From the NCBI RefSeq assembly GCF_024199925.1, contig NZ_JANADR010000001.1, forward strand, positions 7,133,501-7,197,500: 64,000 nt of DNA. The letters run 5' to 3'. This document shows positions 61,138-64,000 of the stretch, in pieces. Under the pieces are notes generated by a model, which did not search any database, was not told the origin of the DNA, and saw only the letters and a program-made list of their open reading frames with translations. The position numbers were made by a program, and so were the translations under genes. This DNA comes from Bradyrhizobium sp. CCGUVB1N3. Lineage in GTDB: Bacteria > Pseudomonadota > Alphaproteobacteria > Rhizobiales > Xanthobacteraceae. Each line of letters opens with the position of its first letter. Positions within the stretch are counted from its first letter, which is position 1.

Positions 61138-61302
61138 TTATCTACCGCTTGGCCGCCTCGCAGCGTTGTTATCGGGGCGTTTCGCCGCAGCGAACCACCC
61201 CCTTGGGCTTCCAAGATGAGGAAAAAGCAACATAATCGGTCGAAACCTTGCCGTATATTGGGGCCTTAAAGGGGTAACCTCCTTCAAGACAGGGACGTTC
61301 AT

Positions 61303-63204
61303 TTGGCCATCACCCGACGCGATCTTCTGCTAGCCGGCGCTGCGACTGCTGCGCTTCCCGCCTTCGGCTCCGCCGCGGGTGTTCCGATCATCGGTGCCGC
61401 GCAGGCGCAATCGGCCGGTGAACTCCCCTGGCGCCATGGTCTCTCCCTGTTTGGGAACGTCAAGTACCCGGCCGATTTCAAGCGGTTCGACTATGTCAAT
61501 CCGGAGGCGCCGAAGGGCGGCGTGGTTCGGCAGATTGCGATCGGGACCTTCGATAACTTCAATTATGTGGTCTCGGGTGTGAAAGGCTCGCTCGCAGTGC
61601 CTGTTCCTCTCATCTACGACACGCTGACGACGAGCTCGTTGGATGAGGTATCGACCGAGTATGGATTGCTGGCCCAAGCCGTCAGCCACCCCGACGATTT
61701 TTCATTCGTTGTCTATCGATTGCGTCCGCAGGCAAAGTGGCACGACGGACAACCGGTCACCCCAGAGGATGTGATCTTTTCGCTCGATGTGCTGAAGAAG
61801 AACCATCCGTTCTATGCGGCCTATTACCGGCATGTTGTAAGTGCCGAAAAGATCGGTGATCACGACATCAAGTTCACCTTCGATGCGCCCGGCAATCGCG
61901 AACTGCCGCAAATCGTTGGACAGCTCGTTATTCTCCCGAAGCACTGGTGGGAGGGGGCCGACGCGCAAGGCAGAAAGCGCGACGTCACCGCGACGACGCT
62001 CGAGATTCCGCTAGGCTCCAGTGCCTACAAGATCAAGGAGTCCGTCGCCGGCCGTAGCGTCGTATTGGAGCGGGTGAGGGACTATTGGGCGCGCGATATC
62101 AACGTCAATGTCGGGCGTAATAATTTCGATGAATTGCGCTACGAGTTCTTCCGGGACGCGACCGTGGCGATCGAGGCCTTCAAGGCCGACCAGGTGGACT
62201 GGCGCACTGAAAACAGCGCGAAGAACTGGGCCACTGCTTATGATTTCCCCGCCGTGTCCGAAAAGCGCGTGATCCTGGAAGAATTCCCCAATCGCAGCTC
62301 AGGCGTGATGCAGGCATTTGTGCCGAATCTGCGCCGCGCCAAGTTCAGCGATCCCCGGGTGCGACGGGCGCTCAATTACGCGTTCGACTTCGAGGAGATG
62401 AACAAGCAGATTTTCTATGGTCAGTACAAGCGCATCGGCAGCTATTTCGATGGCATTGAGGACCTGATGGCTACCGGACTGCCGCAGGGGAAGGAACTCG
62501 AGATTCTTGAACCCTTGCGCGGCGAAGTTCCGCCCGAGGTCTTCACGACCCCCTACACCAACCCGGTTGGCGGCAGCCCGGAATCAGTGCGCGACAATCT
62601 GCGTGAGGCGCTGCGTCTGCTGAAAGAGGCCGGCTACGAAGTGCGTGATCGCAAGCTGATTGATACCAGGACCGGCTCACAGCTCGCCCTCGAATTGTTG
62701 AGCCAGGATCCGGCCTTCGAACGGGTTACCCTGTTCTACAAGCCGTCGTTGGAGCGGCTGGGCATCGCGGTCACCGTGCGAACCGTCGACCCGATCCAAT
62801 ACGAGAACAGGCTTCGCGATTGGGATTTCGACATCGTCACCAACTCTTGGGGAGAGTCGCAGTCTCCCGGCAACGAGCAGCGCGAAGCCTGGGGTTCCAA
62901 GGCCGCCGACGCGGCTGGTTCCCGCAACATTGCCGGAATCAAGAATCCCGCCATCGACAAGTTGATCGAAGGGGTGATCTTCGCGAAAAGCCGCGACGAT
63001 CTCGTCGCCGCCACTAAGGCGCTGGATCGTGTCCTCCTGTGGAATCACTATGTCGTGCCGCAGTGGACGTATTCGAAGGTGCGCACGGCGCGGTGGGATC
63101 GTTTCGGCCGGCCAGCGGAATTGCCCAAATACGGCCAGTCCGGTTTTCCCTTCATCTGGTGGTACGACGCAGACAAGGCGGCGCGGATCGCAAAGAAGTC
63201 GTGA
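61303..63204 (+). CDS. ABC transporter substrate-binding protein, peptide/YejA type, Tat-exported
   Basis: A 633-residue SBP_bac_5 family protein. It starts at TTG (AGGGA 7 bp upstream) with a twin-arginine signal (TRRDLLLAGAATAALPAF..). Mature-domain features: GLSLFGNVKYPADFKRFDYVNPEAPKGG (YejA-type start), YDTLTTSS, YRLRPQAKWHDGQPVTPEDVIFSLDVL and FIWWYDADK at the end. Members bind oligopeptides or microcin C-like compounds and work with YejBEF. A second, related gene follows directly. Confidence 0.92.
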   Translation: MAITRRDLLLAGAATAALPAFGSAAGVPIIGAAQAQSAGELPWRHGLSLFGNVKYPADFKRFDYVNPEAPKGGVVRQIAIGTFDNFNYVVSGVKGSLAVPVPLIYDTLTTSSLDEVSTEYGLLAQAVSHPDDFSFVVYRLRPQAKWHDGQPVTPEDVIFSLDVLKKNHPFYAAYYRHVVSAEKIGDHDIKFTFDAPGNRELPQIVGQLVILPKHWWEGADAQGRKRDVTATTLEIPLGSSAYKIKESVAGRSVVLERVRDYWARDINVNVGRNNFDELRYEFFRDATVAIEAFKADQVDWRTENSAKNWATAYDFPAVSEKRVILEEFPNRSSGVMQAFVPNLRRAKFSDPRVRRALNYAFDFEEMNKQIFYGQYKRIGSYFDGIEDLMATGLPQGKELEILEPLRGEVPPEVFTTPYTNPVGGSPESVRDNLREALRLLKEAGYEVRDRKLIDTRTGSQLALELLSQDPAFERVTLFYKPSLERLGIAVTVRTVDPIQYENRLRDWDFDIVTNSWGESQSPGNEQREAWGSKAADAAGSRNIAGIKNPAIDKLIEGVIFAKSRDDLVAATKALDRVLLWNHYVVPQWTYSKVRTARWDRFGRPAELPKYGQSGFPFIWWYDADKAARIAKKS

Positions 63205-63218
63205 AGGACATTGTTCGC

Positions 63219-64000
63219 ATGGCGCAGCTTTCACGTCGGCATGTGCTGGCCGTAGGCGCTGGCGGTGCCTTAAGCGCATCGCTCGGTCCGTCCTGGCTGC
63301 GCCGTGCGGCGGCATCGGAGATGCCGGCCGAGATGCACGGCATCTCAGCGTTCGGCGATCTCAAATATCCGTCCGACTTCCACCATTTCGACTACGTCAA
63401 TGTCGATGCGCCGAAGGGCGGCACGTTCTCGCTGATTCCGGCTGTGCGCGCCTACAACCAATCCTATTTCACGTTCAGCTCGCTCAACGCCTTCATCCTC
63501 AAGGGCGAGGGCGCGCAAGGTATGGACCTGACCTTCGTTTCGCTGATGGCGCATGCCGGCGACGAGCCCGACGCGATGTACGGCTATGCCGCCAAATCGG
63601 TGCAGATCTCGCCCGACAAGCTCGCCTATCGCTATAGGATCCGGCCCGAGGCGCGGTTCCACGACGGCTCGAAGCTGACCGCGCATGACGTCGCCTTCTC
63701 CATCAATACGCTGAAGGAGAAGGGCCATCCGCTGATCCAGTTGCAGATGCGCGACGTCAAAGGCGCCGAAGCGCTCGATGACGTCACGGTGGTGGTGAAT
63801 TTTGCAGAGAAGCGCGCGCGCGACGTGCCGCTTTATGCGGCGGGCCTACCGATCTTTTCGAAGGCCTATTACGCGACGCGGCCGTTCGACGAATCGTCGA
63901 CCGACGTTCCGCTGGGGTCTGGCCCCTACAAGGTCGGGAGATTCGAGATCAACCGCTACATCGAGTTCGAGCGGGTGAAGGATTGGTGGGCGGCCGATCT
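63219..64000 (+). CDS. second YejA-type substrate-binding protein, 3' end beyond window
   Basis: A paralogue of the preceding gene, with 260 residues seen. The twin-arginine signal is LSRRHVLAVGAGGALSASLG. The mature start GISAFGDLKYPSDFHHFDYVNVDAPKGG and RIRPEARFHDGSKLTAHDVAFSINTL match the first protein's layout. ATG 63219 with AAGGA upstream is preferred; a GTG at 63201 overlaps the previous stop. The tandem pair suggests a yej-type operon continuing outside the window. Confidence 0.9.
   Translation, partial: MAQLSRRHVLAVGAGGALSASLGPSWLRRAAASEMPAEMHGISAFGDLKYPSDFHHFDYVNVDAPKGGTFSLIPAVRAYNQSYFTFSSLNAFILKGEGAQGMDLTFVSLMAHAGDEPDAMYGYAAKSVQISPDKLAYRYRIRPEARFHDGSKLTAHDVAFSINTLKEKGHPLIQLQMRDVKGAEALDDVTVVVNFAEKRARDVPLYAAGLPIFSKAYYATRPFDESSTDVPLGSGPYKVGRFEINRYIEFERVKDWWAAD

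Overview
The window looks like a chromosomal segment of a Bradyrhizobium-type alphaproteobacterium. The reasons are a high-GC sequence dense with catabolic and transport genes, a CycM-type membrane-anchored cytochrome c, a pimelate operon laid out as in Rhodopseudomonas/Bradyrhizobium, and many palindromic intergenic repeats of the kind common in Bradyrhizobium. The genus call is an inference from gene content; no rRNA or tRNA gene was seen.

Layout. 1-9.9 kb: a hydroxycinnamate/aromatic-acid region on the minus strand (SDR fragment, feruloyl-CoA synthase, crotonase, DUF3237 protein, TRAP transporter dctMQP) facing pobA on the plus strand. The TRAP binding-protein gene dctP is cut in two by a 1365-bp IS3-family element (6964-8328) with a 3-bp target duplication. 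10-16.8 kb: PaaI-type thioesterase, LysR regulator, PPOX-type flavoprotein, then a branched-chain/aromatic-type ABC transporter with a fused permease-ATPase, divergent from a MarR regulator. 17-19 kb: PAS-PAS-GGDEF-EAL protein. 19.3-26.7 kb: a small XRE regulator followed by hyfBCEFGI. This is a membrane complex related to complex I and group 4 hydrogenases, but its large subunit lacks the Ni-Fe cysteine motifs (Ehr-type complex). 26.8-36.7 kb: glycerate 2-kinase family gene; three tandem paralogous ABC binding proteins, each with its own terminator; livMHFG; and an IclR regulator. 36.8-44.6 kb: pimFABCD, a beta-oxidation operon for dicarboxylates. The neighbouring ABC system probably imports its substrates and the IclR protein probably controls it through a perfect 19-bp palindrome. 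44.6-51.3 kb: a repeat-rich accessory stretch with gene remnants (SDR tail, split GST), a start-less DUF559 gene between inverted repeats, glpK, GNAT, GST, PEBP and DUF3592 genes. 51.3-56.1 kb: metF-metH. 56.4-61.1 kb: LLM oxidoreductase, a complete IS110-family element, pheA, kdsB, cycM. 61.3-64 kb: two tandem Tat-signal peptide-binding proteins of the YejA type, the second cut by the window end.

The most striking element is the IS110 insertion at 57548-58655. Its 5' noncoding region folds into two guide loops. The first matches both sides of the actual insertion target. The second matches both ends of the element. Together they define a CC core that is consistent with both junctions. This is a readable bridge-RNA system aimed at a dispersed Bradyrhizobium repeat, and an unoccupied identical 13-bp target lies at 10564-10576 in this same window.
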